The position numbers and the translations under genes are program-made. The notes beneath the pieces were generated by a model that had not been told where the DNA came from, did not search any database, and worked only from the letters and a program-made list of their open reading frames with translations. From positions 22,732,975 to 22,796,974 of the forward strand of contig NC_134283.1 in assembly GCF_949628215.1 (NCBI RefSeq): 64,000 bases of DNA, read 5' to 3'. Of this stretch, positions 22,401 through 34,194 are shown piece after piece. Position 1 is the first letter of the stretch; the number at the start of each line of letters is the position of its first letter. The stretch is from Phalacrocorax aristotelis. Lineage: Eukaryota > Chordata > Aves > Suliformes > Phalacrocoracidae.

Positions 22401-25400
22401 CCTCACCCTGGACCAGGGGGGATGACAGGACCTCTGGGAAGACCTTCTCCCTCCCTGGCTCTGAGGAGCCCTTGGCGTAGAGCATGTCCAGCATAAACTT
22501 GGTGTCAGAGGAGATGGTGCTGCAGGAGTCAGTGGTGTCCAGCTGAGCCAGGCGAGACCCTGCAGGAAGAGAGGGAGAGGCTGTGAAAGACCACCTGGAG
22601 GGGGCAGGTGCTGCTAGGCTGCACACAGAGTTGGGGTCCTGCTCCCTGGTGGGGTGTGCTCAGATGCCAGTGTTCAGAGCGGGATGGGGAGGTACCATCC
22701 AGCTCCTCCATGGCTCTGAGTATCACAGGCATGGGCTGGGGGCAGAGAGGCCACTAAGGCCTACCCCAGAGACCCTGATGAGCCCAGAGTTGGGAACACA
22801 CAACCCAGCAGCACCTACTTATGCTGGGTAGCTCCATCCCAGGCTCAGGGGTGCCACTGTCCCTGTCCCATGTGAGAGCAGTGGGATGCTCCAGCGCAGC
22901 ATCCCCGAGGACATCAAGCCATCCTTTCGCCATGGAAGATATCTTCTCCTTCTGGGCTGCAGCCAGGTTCTCCAAGAAGCGAGCTCTGCAAGACAGGGGT
23001 GGACGTCAGCCAGGAGCAAGGCAGGGTTGGGGACCATGGAGATGATGGGCAAACCACGCCATGCCACACTGCACAGCTAGCCCCACAGAACAGAAGCCCC
23101 TGCACTGGCCACACCACATCAGGGACCCAGAGGATTCAACCTACTCCAAGCCCTGCAGGTGGTGCCACCATGACTCAGGGACAGGGATGCTGCAGCTCTA
23201 TGGGAGCCGAAGGCTCATGCTGTCAGGGTGCTGTCACCTGTTGGCCCCAACAGACCTGGTGCTCACTGCAACCTTCACCCAAAAGCTACAAAAACCAGGA
23301 GGGCACCTGGACAGAGACTTGTGGGCACCCTCCTGCTCCTCATGCCCTGCGTGGCTGGAGCCCAGCCAGGTACACTGGCCCGAGGAAGCGCATGCCTGGA
23401 GACACACGCATGCCTCTACTTACTCAAACTTCCTCAAAATAGGCTTGTCCCCATGCAAGGAGGGGGCATCCTCCTGCCTGAGGGAAAACAGGGGTTAGTC
23501 CCCACTGCCGGCAGTCCCCCCGGGCTTGTGCCTCCTGCACACACCCACCTGGCAGCCGTCCAGCATGGGACCCTTGCCCTGCCATCACCCTATGGCCCTG
23601 GGGTTCATGGGGAGTTGGGAGAGCCCCAGTGTGTCCCCTCCTGCCCAGGCACCACACGGCATTGGGTGCTAGCAAGACAGGGCACTGTGTCTGCCACCAG
23701 AGCCACCCACTTTGCCACCAGGATAGCAATACCAACCCCCTGCCAGCCCTAGGGCAGGCTGTGCAACTAGAAGGGACATCTCACTGCAGAATGGGTCGGA
23801 GATCAGAGGGTGCCATCACCTCATAGGGGATGCTGGCAATTGGAGGAGTGGGTTGGGGTCCCACAGGCATGGCTCGGAGGGAGAGGTGAGGGATGGGGGC
23901 AGCAAGGTGAGTGCAAGGGGCAGCGAGTGGGGCAGGGCAGTGCCCGCTCCCACTGGAGCATCATGCCAGGAGGGAGCACATGCATGTAGTGCTTGGGCAC
24001 TTACCAGACAGGAGCAGTTTGGTGCAGCCTGCAAAAGGAAAGATAGAAAGAGTGGGCAGAGGAGAGGGCAAGCATGGCCAGAGAGGAGCAGCGAGGAGGA
24101 GCTGGAACAGAGGTGTGTGTGCCTGAAGGACACCCTGGAGCCCCTGGCGAGACCCTCTCAGATGCCCACTCCCCTGTCATGATTCCCTCCAGCCCCAGTG
24201 CTTGCCCAGACCCTGTTTCCCCCTGGGACCCCCCCTGCAGCCCCAGGGGGACCCCCCGTGCACCCAGAGCCTCACAGCTGCTTACTTGTAGACACTGCGC
24301 TCGCCTGGGCCTAGGAGCTGCTCCTTCTTAGCTGAGGGGGAGCCCAGGGCCAGCCGCACGCTGGATGCACTGTTGTAGATGCTGTTGGAACAGGGTCTGG
24401 AAGAAGAGGTGACAGCGAGTAAGAGCAGGTCCTGCAGGGCTGCCCTCCACCCTGGCAACAGGAATGGACTCAAGTGCTGCTCATGCTGCATCCCAGCATC
24501 TTCACCATCCCAGGAGCATCCTTGCCACAGGCCACCTCCAGCTATACTTACTCTGCCAGGCTGCTCGGTGTGGGGACAGCCAGGGTATCCTTGGTGGGGG
24601 GCTGCTTCTTTGGGGTGCCAGAAGACTCCAGCAGTGGCTGAGCATCAAGGCTGGGCTCCAGGCAGCCGCCCTGGGATCGCCACCCACGCCGGCCCTCATC
24701 CGTCCTCCTCCGCTCCTTGCGTCCCCCCGAGGGCAGCTCTTCCACATCATCCTCCAGCTTGAGAGAACTCTGCAGAGGGACCAGAGGGACATGGCACCAG
24801 GCACCACACCCCTGCCACCCCACATGTCTGCCCTCCTCACTGCCACAGGACTTAGCACGTGGCCAGATCCCATGGGAGCCCCGCTCACTTCATAGAGCAT
24901 GAACTGCTGCTTCAAGTCGAGGTCAGTGCCCTTGCTGCCCAGGTACTGCTGCACCACCCGCTCCATGCCCTGCTGCTCCAGGCAGTCCGTCACGTCGTAG
25001 AAGGTGTCCTGGTCTGGGAGGGCTGCCAGCGTCTGAGCATGACCAGAGGAATGCTGCTGGAACCAGTGTGACCCACGCTGAGCCCCACCGGCATGGCATC
25101 GCAGGGATGCCCTGCCACCCCCCTGGACCTTGTTGATCAGCGTCATGGCAAACACCAGCAGTTCCGTGTCAGCTCCGTTGCGTTGCTCCAGGATGGCCAT
25201 CAGGTTGGACCATGGGCATGTGCCTGAGAAAAGCAACACGCGAAGGTGACATGCGAGCTGTAGCGGGGACACCATCCCTCAGTGAGGACCTCACAGGTGG
25301 CTAGATCCACACCCACCTCTCGCCTGGTCCACGGCATTGATGGCATGGATGAGGAGCAGGGCATTGGGCTCGGTGTATTCCACAAACACCAGCAGCAGCT

Positions 25401-28400
25401 TAAGCGCCATCTTCACCACCAGGCGAAACTGGGACATGGGATGGCAGATGGGACAGTGGCAGGGGGCTGCCACTGTGATGCCAGGGCGCTGTGGGGTGGC
25501 TGTGCCCATGCCCCAGGGCTGGTGGCTTTGCTGTGGGGCCAGGGGCCAGCCTGTAGCTGTGAAGCTGATGGCCATGGGGCACTGGGAAAGGACCCAGAAC
25601 GGGACCCTCTCTTACTCAAAGCTCTGCACCCAAGAGCATGGTCACATCAGGATGGGGAGCTCTGGGACCCTGGGTGACTTTCAGATGGGTGGGAGCAGGA
25701 CCCAACATAACCAAAGGTACCAGGGAGCCGAGCCCAAAGGCAGTGTGGGGTACCCCTGAGGGACAGTGCAAGGGGACAGCCACAGGCAGAGAAGTCAGGT
25801 GCACCAGGGGGCACAGGCAGGCCTCCAAGGGCAGCCAGAGGCTTACTGGGCTTCCCGACAGCGTGTACAGCCACTGGACAGTCTCGTTGTGGTTGATGAC
25901 ACCCTGCATCCCATCCATGAAGAGCATGATCTGGCTCAAGGCTGCAAGGCAGACAGAGGGCAGGGTCACGGCAGGGCTGCAGCAGGCAGGGGTAGGGCTT
26001 TTCTAGCCCCACACAACATCGCCACAACAAGGGCAAGGTCTGGCAGCTGCCTGCAAGGTAGCCCAAGCAAACTAGCTTGCTTGCCTCTCCAAGGGCCAGC
26101 CTTTGTCCCCGGGAATGAGAGGTGCCCTGTACCCAAATACCAACCCCGAAGGATGTAATTCTGGTAGTTCTGGTCAGCCTCTGCCCCCACTTTGATCAGG
26201 CACGTCAACCCTTCCAGGTTCACAAACTCTGGCACCAGGTCCTTGTCCTCCTGCAGGGCGAACGCCAGGCATTACCACAGCATGGGGAGTCAGGGGTGGC
26301 CAGCCAGCCCCACGGGAGCCCCCTCGAGTCTCCCAGCACCCTGGCATCACTGTACCTGAAAGAGCTGCTTGAGGGAGAAGAGGGATCGCCGCAGCTCTGG
26401 CCCCTGTGAGTTGTACAGCTTCTCTGGAAGGAAAGGAAAGATGTGGCGTGATGGCCTGACCTGCAACGTTCAGCCCCAGCTGAACCAGGGTTCCGAAATG
26501 CTCCTGGCTGCCTGGGAAATCCCTGCATCCCAGCTCCACCCCTATGCTGTCACCCCAGGATGCCAGCACTGCCTGGCTGTCAGACATGCAGGGTGGAAGC
26601 TGCTGCAGCTCCACAACTACTTATTTCAGCCCTGCCACCTCCCTATTTCCCTTTTTTTTTTTCCCTTTTTTTTTTTTCTGCTCAGCAATGACATAAATAT
26701 CCCCTCTGGTTTCCTGTGCAGAACTGAAACAGGAACACAGGCAGGAGGCAGAGCTACATTTAGCCATCCCTCCCCAGAGAGAGCCCTGGCTTAGTCCCAG
26801 AACCCCCAGCAGCCCTGGGGCTTGGGAGGAGCTGCAGGATAGAGATGGGAAGGACAGCAGCATGACACCAGCTGCTTGGGGACACAAGGACAGTCACCAG
26901 ACTGGAGGCTGGATGGAGACTACATGCTCATGGGGACAGTGCCTGTGGGCAGGAGCCAGCACAGAGGAGCCAGAGCAACGGGAAGCCAAAAAGCCCCACT
27001 TAAACTAGTAGAGACCAAAGGCATTGGGAGCCAGTGCTTCCTGCATCCAAAAACTGAGTTATCTGAGCATCCCAAGATATTTGGGTCAGCTTTAGTTGTA
27101 CCAAGCCTAAATCAAGCTGTCCAGGGAGCCCTCTGGACTCACTGATGAGAGGTCTGTAAAACACGAGGTCCCAACAGCTTCCTCTGCTTGCTTATCGGCT
27201 TGTCAGAGCAGCCCGGAGAGAAAGCAGAGCAGCCTGGGGCTCAGCCAGAGCCTGGGAACCACTAGCAAAGAGCACGACCATGACCCTGGCCTTCCTGCAG
27301 GGAAAGGGCTCTGTGCTGTGCCCCTTCCCACACCACTCGGGAAGCTGATGCCAGCCAGTATTGCTCTGCTCAGCTCTTGTTTTTACCCTGCTCCTAAATA
27401 TTTTGCAGGACCTGAGTGGGCTGCCCAAAGCTGCAGCAGTGCTTTCTGCTGCGCTTGAGTGATATGTTTGTATTCTGCAAAGCTATACTTAGTGCTTGCC
27501 TGAATGACCCAGAATATCTGCAGTGGGCGGTGGGCCCCCAGCTGAAGAGTCAAAAGTCACAGTCTGAGGAAGGATGGGATTAACCCAGCATGTGCCCATG
27601 TCCCTGCATCTCTGGGCAGGGGGTTTTGGGGCAGGAGCAGCCTTGGGCTGTATTGCTTCCTCTCCCCATCACAGAAAGCCCAGACAAAATTCACTGTGGA
27701 GTGAAAAGGTGCTGGAACTGTGCCAGCCCAGGGGAAGGAGCATCCCCGACTCACCAATGATAGCATGGACTCGGACAGAGAGCTGTGTGCGCAGGATCAG
27801 AGTCGGCCGTCTCCCCTTCCTAGGGTGGGGCAAAACACCACCTGAGCACCTGTAGCGGGACCACCGTGGCCCCAGCCCACAGTCCCCAGTGCTCACATGC
27901 AATTGGGATCCCCATGTCCCATCCCTGCAGGGCTTGGGCACCCTGCACGCCTCACCTGACCTCCTCGTAGAAACCCTCCAGATCGTCCTTCTGCTCCAGC
28001 AGGGACAAGTCAAGGTCCAGGTAGTGTCCGGAGGGTGAGACCTGCAGCGTGCAATCCTCCAGCTGGGGATGCAGAGAGCCGGCTGAGCCCCTGTGCCTAC
28101 CACAGCCCTCCCAGCTCCCGGAGGATGCAGCATCCTCAGGTCACCCTTCTGGCCACACCGAACCCACAAGGCAGCAGCATCCCAGAGTGGGGTGGCAGGT
28201 CCCACCCTGTCCCCAAGCACTGGCCCCACAGGGAGATGCCCCAGCAGCCTCCACCCCAGGCTGGCAGCAAACTGGGGAGAAACATGGAGCCCCAGGCTGT
28301 GAAAAGGCAAAGTGAGGTTGGCCCTGCTGCCGCCAGGCTCCTTGGCAATCCCTTGGGCAGGAGCCACAGCAAGAGACTGATCCACTCCCTGGGGCTACCC

Positions 28401-31400
28401 TTAGTCAGCCAGGGTGCGACTGGGGCAGGTTCATCTCCTCCCTGGGCTGGTGCCTTTGCCTGGGCAGATGAATTGCCTTCGCCTGCAGGAACTGGCTCTG
28501 CAGGAACTGCCAAGGCACCCGGCCTGGCCAGGGACACCCTAAAACAGGGCAAATCCCACAGGGATGTCCTCTGGCTGACACAGTCTCTGGTTTAGCCTGT
28601 GGCCACATGGCATGTTCCAGTGGGGCAGGGAAAAGCAGAGCCCAAAGCAAGGCTGGGGCGAGGGCATCTCCCCCAAAAATCTGCACACAGCACCCATAGC
28701 ACACCCCAGCCAGTGGGCACAGCACGCAGACATGCCCCAGGCATGGCACCCACAAAGCCCTGGAGACATCTGGCACCCAGCAGGACCCAGGCAGGGCTCC
28801 TGGGCAAGATCCCCATGGGACAGGGCAGTTTGCCCTCCAGGCATGAGTGAAAGCAGAGGGAGGGCAGTGCCTGCCTGGCCTTGCCAGCACTCCTGCCACA
28901 CCACTTGTCCTGTTCCTAAAGTGTTTGCAGCCCCCGCCTCTCCTAGCTCACCCCACCTCTGAGGAATTGATGCTCCTTTCCAAATTTGCTGTGTAACCAC
29001 CTAGGGAGCTGAGGACTGGGAATAAAGCCCTATTATTCTGTTTTATATAAAAACCTGCCCTGGCCACTCTCAGGCAGGCTGGCGACCCAGAGCAATGCTG
29101 GGTATGGCTCCTGCATCTCACTGGGATTGCTTTCCATGAAAGCCCCATCTCCCCAAGTCACAAGATGATGCAAGAGCTCACACGTATGACTTCACTGTTA
29201 GCATGACTTTAAAACCAGAGGGCAAAATAAAAATGCCACATGCACTCAAATAATTAATGACCCTGACTAAGCCTCAGGATAATGGGCAATTTGGCAGCAA
29301 CCCACTGCCGTTGGGTTGAACGCAGTTGTTATGTTGTTAGCGTCTTGTTCCACCTCTGTGGTTGCTGGCCACACCAGCCAGCCATGGCAACGTGCACCAA
29401 ACACAGGCTGCTGGCACACAGCAGAGGCTCCTGGCTGCTAGCTCTGCCTCTGTGGCAGGTGTCACTAATGCTGACCCCATGTGGGGTTTTTTTGCTGGGG
29501 AAAGCTTAAATTCCTGCACAGGGAAAGGGTTCTCCTGGGCATCCCCGCATCCTCCTGGGCACAGGAGACCCCTCCTGCATCCTTTTGGGCACTCAAACAC
29601 AGTGAAGAGCAACTCACAGATCCAGCACAAAATCTTTGCCTTCTCTGGGCTGCCAGAGCCCTGGCAAGCCGGAGTTAACATCCCTAGCTCCTAGCAGGCA
29701 GTGACATGTCCCAGCTGGTGGGGCAGGCCAAACCCCTGGGACGTGACCCCGCATGCTTCCCATGCGAGTTTGGCAGTGCTCCCCACGAGAGATGGTCTGA
29801 GCGCTGGGCCTGGGTTTGGCTGCAACTATCCCTGGTGAGCACCAAACCCCAGGGATGGAGATGTGCTGTCCCAGGCTCACGCTGCCCTGCCAAAAATCCC
29901 AGGGCAACCCTTCTGCACCAGGGAGCACCAACTGCCTCAGGGCTGGGGTTACTCCTGTGCCCTCAGATGAGGGTTTGAACTATGCAGGATCTGAGCCAGG
30001 TCCTTGGGGTTGCGCTGCTGGGGACAGCACATTGGGGCCACAGGGTACTAACAGCTCCCGGCGCAGGGTGGCTGTGATCCATCTGTCTCCTGCCTGTAAA
30101 ACCATTTTAAAATGAGCTAAGCTTTGAGGGTCATGGGACTTGCAGGCAAAGTGGAGCTGGGGGAGGAGGAGAGCATCCCATGCTCACACCTTCAGCCCAT
30201 GGCTCCTGGAAGCCCCAGCCATCCTGCAATGGCACTGATGTCCTCCATCCACCCTGTTGCCTCAAATCTGAGTCATGGGGAAGGTGGAGACACACAGATG
30301 TCCCTGATCCTACCAACGCCCAGCAGCTGTGGCCCTCTTCGAATATCAGTAAGGACACATGTGCCAGGCAAGTGAATCCCCACGGAAAACTGTCTCCTCC
30401 TGCAGAGGGACTGTCCCCCCAGCCCAAACCACAGGGGTGTGATGGAGACATCTCCACCTCTGAGCCAGAGACATCCTCCACCCACAGCTGCACTCATGCC
30501 ACCCACCTCGGCATCACATCTTCCTGCTCACCCCTATCACAGCATCCCCATGCTGGAGGATGCTCCAAGGCTGGGCAGTGAATATCCTCTTTATCTGCCA
30601 GCACAGGAAACACCTTTCCCCCCTCTCTAACACTTTCTTTTTGCAGTAACCACAGTTTCCCAACATCACTGTGGCTCTTCTAGGAAGGCTATAGGGGAAA
30701 TTACAGAAATATATATTTGCTCCAGTTAAGGCAGCATTCAAGCTCAAGGCAGCAGTTAAACTCACAGCACTGCAGGTCAGAAACACCCGGCATCACAAAC
30801 CTCTGCCCACCCTCCCCAAATACACAGGGACTGATGATTTATAGAGCTACACTGCAGGAGCAACCCTAGCCAACAACCAAAGGCAGTCACCACGATTCAG
30901 TTTCAGGGCTAAGAGAGGTGTTTATTGCCTCAGTCCCTGCCTCCTGCCCACTTCTGCCTGATGGATGGTGGCAAGTGGATGGGAGTGCTGCCATTGCCTT
31001 ATCACAGGGGGAAAAAAAAATACCTAGGCCAGAGGGGGTCTGTGGAGGTCACCCAGAGTTGGCCTAGAACTGCACACTTGCTCATATGCATTCCTCTCGA
31101 AGCTCCTCCAGACAGACTTGTTGCTCATTAACAGATCCCTCCTTTCTCATCAACAGCAGGAGGACCCCAGTCCTGGCAAGCAGCTGGTGTCCTGGTAAAG
31201 CCATGGCACACATGCCTGGCCACAGCTCTTATCCCAGGATTCACACGAGGACCATGCTGGGAGCCAGGGAGTGCTGGAGGCTGCTGAGCACCAGCACTTG
31301 GCTCCAAGCATTCGGCAAGAAGCAGACAGCAGAGTTTCAAGGCAGTTAAGTCAGGGGGAAGGCAGTGTTGCCGACAACTCCATCTCACCGCTTTCATGCT

Positions 31401-34194
31401 TGCCAGAGGTTAAGTGGAGCAAACACATCAGTGAAGCCCCTCTGTGAGTGCACCCAGCAGCTTTCTTCTATCAAGCCCGAGAACCCTCAGCGAGTAGAAG
31501 GACAGGCTTATGTCACCGAGGTCAGTGAGCTGTTTGCTCTTGCCCAGGTTTCCAGGGGAGGTAGGGGAAAGTAAAGCTCCAGCCCACTGGGTTTTGCAAT
31601 TGTTTGGAAAAATCCCTGGATTTAGAGGTGAGGTAGTGCTGGGGACAAGGGAGCGCAGTGGCCTTTGGGAACTGAAGGGACAGCCAAAAAAATCTGCCCT
31701 GCCAAAACCTGCCTGCGGGGGGGTTCAGAAAACCCCCACACCCGGTGTGAGCATCATCCAGGGGTACTAGAAAAATGCTGGAAAGCAGAAGAAGATAGTA
31801 TCGACCTGGAGCAGAACAATGCAGCATGGGCAAACAAAGCGGGAAGGTATTTTCAAGCACAAACATGCTTTCCGGAGAGCATGAAAAAGTCATCAGTGGC
31901 GGGTCATACTCGGGGAAAGGAAGCACTGAGGGTGTCATGGGGCAGGACAGGCTGCTCAGGGAGCAGCTTTGCTGTGCTCAGGGAGGGCAGGACCCAACAT
32001 GACCCTCATGGCAGCTCATCCCCTGGGTGCCTGCAGTTCGGTCCTCCTCTGAAAACGTGAGGGAGCATAGCTCCCTCCTAGCTGTTGCATCCTCCTCCCA
32101 GCGCTTTGCAGCTCCAGGCGTGCTGCCCAGGAGGACAAGCCTGGCACTGGGCATCCCCAGACGATTTTTTTTTTTTTTTTTACAGCCAGTTCCTTGGGAA
32201 AAATCTGACCATTTACTAATTTTAGGGGAACAAGTAATGGAGCCGAGCGCTACCTGGCACAAAGGGATATTTCGGCTGGTTGTGCCAGGGTGACAACGTC
32301 TGCATGGCTCTGGGGTGCCAGCTCCAAATTTGGACTGAACTGAGTGGTTTGGGAGACTGATCTCACTCTGCAGGCTGTAAATCCTGCTGCAAGAGGCACC
32401 CAATGAAGACATTGGCTCATGCAAACCCCAGCCAGCATCCCAGCTTGTCAGGCTGAGATATACCACAGCCCTCGCTGGCTCAGAAAACTCCATGTAATAA
32501 AGGCAGCATGACTTATAGCCTATATAACCTCTATAAAGCAGGAATATGGCTTATAAATGCAGAGCGGGGTCCTAGCCACTTGGCTGTGATTTTGCCAAGG
32601 GTCATGGTGTGATGCAGTGAAACTACAGAAAAAAAAACATCCAGAGCTTGGCTTAGGCAGAGAACAGAGCCTGAAATCCCAGGGTCAACACGCCTCTGCT
32701 GTGCACAGAACCTCCTTGTAAGGCTCCTGCCCTTGGGAATGCCGTGTTCAGCTCTTCCCGCACCCCGTGCCACCACGGCAGCACCCTGGGCTGGTGATCC
32801 CGTTACAGCCAGCTTCTGACCCGGGAGGAGAGCACATGCCTGAAATTTGAGTTTGCTCCATTCGTCATGTCTCGGGGCTGTTTGTTCCCAAACAAACTCC
32901 ATTTAGTCACCACCTAAAAATCCCATGACAGCAATGACATGAGATGCTGCTTGCTGTGCTCCAAGAAAAATGAAAAGGGGGATAAAAGGGAGGGTTTTTG
33001 GTGTAGGCAAAGGTCTCACAGTGATCCCCTCTCCCCTGGTGGGCCAGCAAGCTCACACCAGGCACATCAAGGTGATTTCCCCCTCCTGCCACCCTCAGCT
33101 CTCCCACCTGGCTCCAGGCCTGCCCAGGTCCCTTGCCTGCACTCCTGCAAGACACAGATACTCAGCCATTGTCAAAGCTTTGCTAGGTCCTGCCTTCATA
33201 AGGAGGAAAACAAGCCCATTCCCCACCCTGTAAAGGACACTCTGAAAGCATCACACCAACAGAAGACACCCAGGAGGGAGCATCCCTCATCTCCTCTGCT
33301 CCCCAGTCCCTCCTTCCCAGCCTGGATCAGGCCTGAGAACATGCAGGCAAGACACAGTGCCTCACTTCAGCTGTGTCTTCCCTCCAGGGCAGCCCCTGCT
33401 CCTTCCTGCAGCACAGTGAGGGGTGCGTGAGGGGTGCAGGGCCTCCACTCACCTGCCCCGGCAGGAGGAAATTGCTCAGCACGAATTTCCGTGCCACTCT
33501 CTGGCAGCAAAGCTGCTCTCAAACCAGAGTGGCAAGGGACTGGTAGCCCTCCGGCTCCACCGTCACCTCCCCAAAGCCCACGTGCTGCAGCGAGTGGGAA
33601 CGCTGGCAGGTCCCCCGCGTTAGGGAGCCGGCGTGCTCCCGTTGAAGCTTACTTCCCTTTCCCGGTAGCTGGCGTGGAAGGGGAACGCTAGGGTGAGAGC
33701 ACACTGCCTGGCTCAGCCCCGACGACATGGGGATGAACGCCTGCCCTCATCCTGCTTCCCCCTGCCCGGGTTCCTGCCTGCTCTGAGCAAGCACATCCTC
33801 TTCCTCCCCGCCGACTCATCCGGGGCCGGCCGAGAGCTGGCAGCTCCTGCAGGGACTCAGGGACTCCGCCGTGACTCACACCAGGAGCGCTGCCCGGGCT
33901 CCGGCGGGGGGACAGCGCCCCAACCCTCGCTTCCCTGCTCCTTCCAGCCGAGAATTCCCTCCTCAACCTCCCCGCCCGGTGCCTACCCGGCGCCTTCCCC
34001 GCCCGACCCCGGCTCCCCCTCACCGGCAGCGGGGCCCCGAGCAGGCGGTGCAGGGCGGGCAGCTGCGCCCCCAGAGCCAGCGCCTCCGCCACGGCGTAAA
34101 CCGGGGCTCGCCGCGGCTCCGGGAAGCTGCCGCAGCCGAAGGGATCCGCGTCCTCCAGGTACTGCACCCGACATAGCACCGCCGCCTCCACCAT
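18505..34194 (-). CDS. FHOD1: FH1/FH2 domain-containing formin FHOD1, complete coding region
   Basis: Exons in transcript order, all junctions in phase: 34194-34024, 28062-27956, 27819-27755, 26423-26356, 26250-26145, 25941-25847, 25428-25317, 25223-25129, 25032-24889, 24769-24552, 24396-24286, optional 24028-24005, 23477-23424, 22985-22819, 22559-21646, 21377-21225, 21065-20883, 20611-20492, 20302-20141, 20040-19850, 19769-19577, 19498-19345, 19258-19082, 18587-18505. They sum to 3843 nt, or 1280 aa plus stop, without the microexon; human FHOD1 is about 1164 aa. Regions: GBD about 1-115, armadillo-like DID about 116-340, FH1 about 674-737, FH2 about 750-1130, DAD with polybasic tail about 1220-1262. 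As an actin-capping and bundling formin it is autoinhibited by DID-DAD contact and released by Rac/ROCK signalling (family knowledge). Identity is clear from near-continuous similarity. Exon edges were placed by hand and checked only by phase and splice consensus. Confidence 0.9.
18790..19078. repeat. Imperfect minisatellite in the last FHOD1 intron
   Basis: The plus strand repeats variants of GATGGGACAGGGCATGGGGACAGGGACAC about a dozen times, ending directly beside the exon 23 donor at 19082. The units are degenerate in length and sequence. It lies wholly within the intron separating the last two FHOD1 coding exons. Confidence 0.7.
19577..21377 (-). CDS. FHOD1: FHOD1 exons encoding the FH2 domain core
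   Basis: Six exons at 21377-21225, 21065-20883, 20611-20492, 20302-20141, 20040-19850 and 19769-19577 encode the FH2 actin-binding domain. Landmarks are [87 protein letters not shown] and [16 protein letters not shown]. The domain caps or elongates barbed ends as a dimer (family knowledge). There are no frame breaks and no missing landmark. Confidence 0.9.
21646..22559 (-). CDS. FHOD1: FHOD1 large exon: linker, FH1 and start of FH2
   Basis: A single 914-nt exon covers residues about 505-809. It carries a divergent linker, an acidic [14 protein letters not shown] motif (human DLDFSDLGEDED), and the FH1 region made of repeated [11 protein letters not shown] blocks that bind profilin and SH3/WW domains (family role). 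The FH2 lasso then starts with [14 protein letters not shown] and [11 protein letters not shown]. It ends AAG|GTACC. FH1 is encoded by a tandem repeat. Confidence 0.88.
21862..22045 (-). repeat. FHOD1: Coding minisatellite in the FHOD1 FH1 domain
   Basis: Successive copies of the block around GGATGGCAGGAGGTGGAGG (plus strand) are spaced 39, 27, 33 and 33 bp. All spacings are multiples of three, so copy changes alter only the number and length of the polyproline blocks. Confidence 0.8.
22819..22985 (-). CDS. FHOD1: FHOD1 exon with the ARFLEN motif
   Basis: It encodes [14 protein letters not shown], matching human ARFLENVAAAETEK, then a divergent acidic linker. The donor that keeps phase is ATA A|GTAGGT at 22818. 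The more obvious AG|GTGCTG three to four bases on leads to an early stop in the next exon. Confidence 0.8.
23424..23477 (-). CDS. FHOD1: FHOD1 54-nt linker exon
   Basis: The acceptor CCCCTGTTTTCCCTCAG precedes 54 nt encoding [18 protein letters not shown], followed by a GTAAGT donor. Phase 2 on both sides fits exon 11 (or the microexon) upstream and the ARFLEN exon downstream. A competing acceptor four bases later would break the frame. It is apparently an insertion relative to human FHOD1, where SIYK runs straight into ARFLEN. Confidence 0.75.
   Translation of the reverse strand, partial: AGGCPLLAWGQAYFEEV
24005..24028 (-). CDS. FHOD1: FHOD1 optional 24-nt microexon
   Basis: On the minus strand a long pyrimidine tract ending TTTTGCAG is followed by 24 bases and a GTAAGTG donor. 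The 24 nt add eight codons (through LHQTAPVW) between exon 11 and the 54-nt exon at 23477, and the frame is open with or without it. Human FHOD1 has no equivalent that I recall. The splice sites are strong, but inclusion is inferred. Confidence 0.55.
24286..24769 (-). CDS. FHOD1: FHOD1 exons 10-11 (linker)
   Basis: The exons are 24769-24552 (218 nt, [16 protein letters not shown] then a charged KERRR stretch) and 24396-24286 (111 nt, ending ERSVYK). The order matches the human linker, where a KLEDGD-type stretch is followed by a basic, Ser/Pro-rich linker and an ERSIYK motif just before ARFLEN. Both leave the reading frame at phase 2. The linker is low in conservation apart from these anchors. 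Confidence 0.82.
24889..28062 (-). CDS. FHOD1: FHOD1 exons 2-9 (GBD end and DID armadillo region)
   Basis: Eight exons at 28062-27956, 27819-27755, 26423-26356, 26250-26145, 25941-25847, 25428-25317, 25223-25129 and 25032-24889 encode the remainder of the GBD ([15 protein letters not shown]) and the Diaphanous-inhibitory-like repeat region. Conserved stretches are [43 protein letters not shown] and [14 protein letters not shown]. The exon at 26145 uses a weak but GT-type donor (GGG|GTTGGT), required to keep the frame. This region binds the C-terminal DAD to hold the formin inactive (family knowledge). Confidence 0.87.
28063..34023 (-). other. FHOD1: FHOD1 intron 1
   Basis: A 6-kb intron with no recognised coding exon. 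It holds an 18-base T run at about 32166, an AT-rich stretch at about 32500-32560 with several TATA/MEF2-like words, and a perfect AP-1 consensus TGACTCA at 33872-33878 near exon 1. No diagnostic transposon sequence was seen. Confidence 0.65.

Noticed and set aside
22811-22816. AG|GTGCTG donor for the FHOD1 ARFLEN exon
   Set aside because: It puts the next exon out of frame with an early stop; ATA A|GTAGGT keeps phase.
23424-23473. Acceptor at GGCAG|GAGGAT for the 54-nt FHOD1 exon
   Set aside because: It gives 50 nt and breaks the frame with either upstream exon; the acceptor four bases earlier has the better tract and restores phase.
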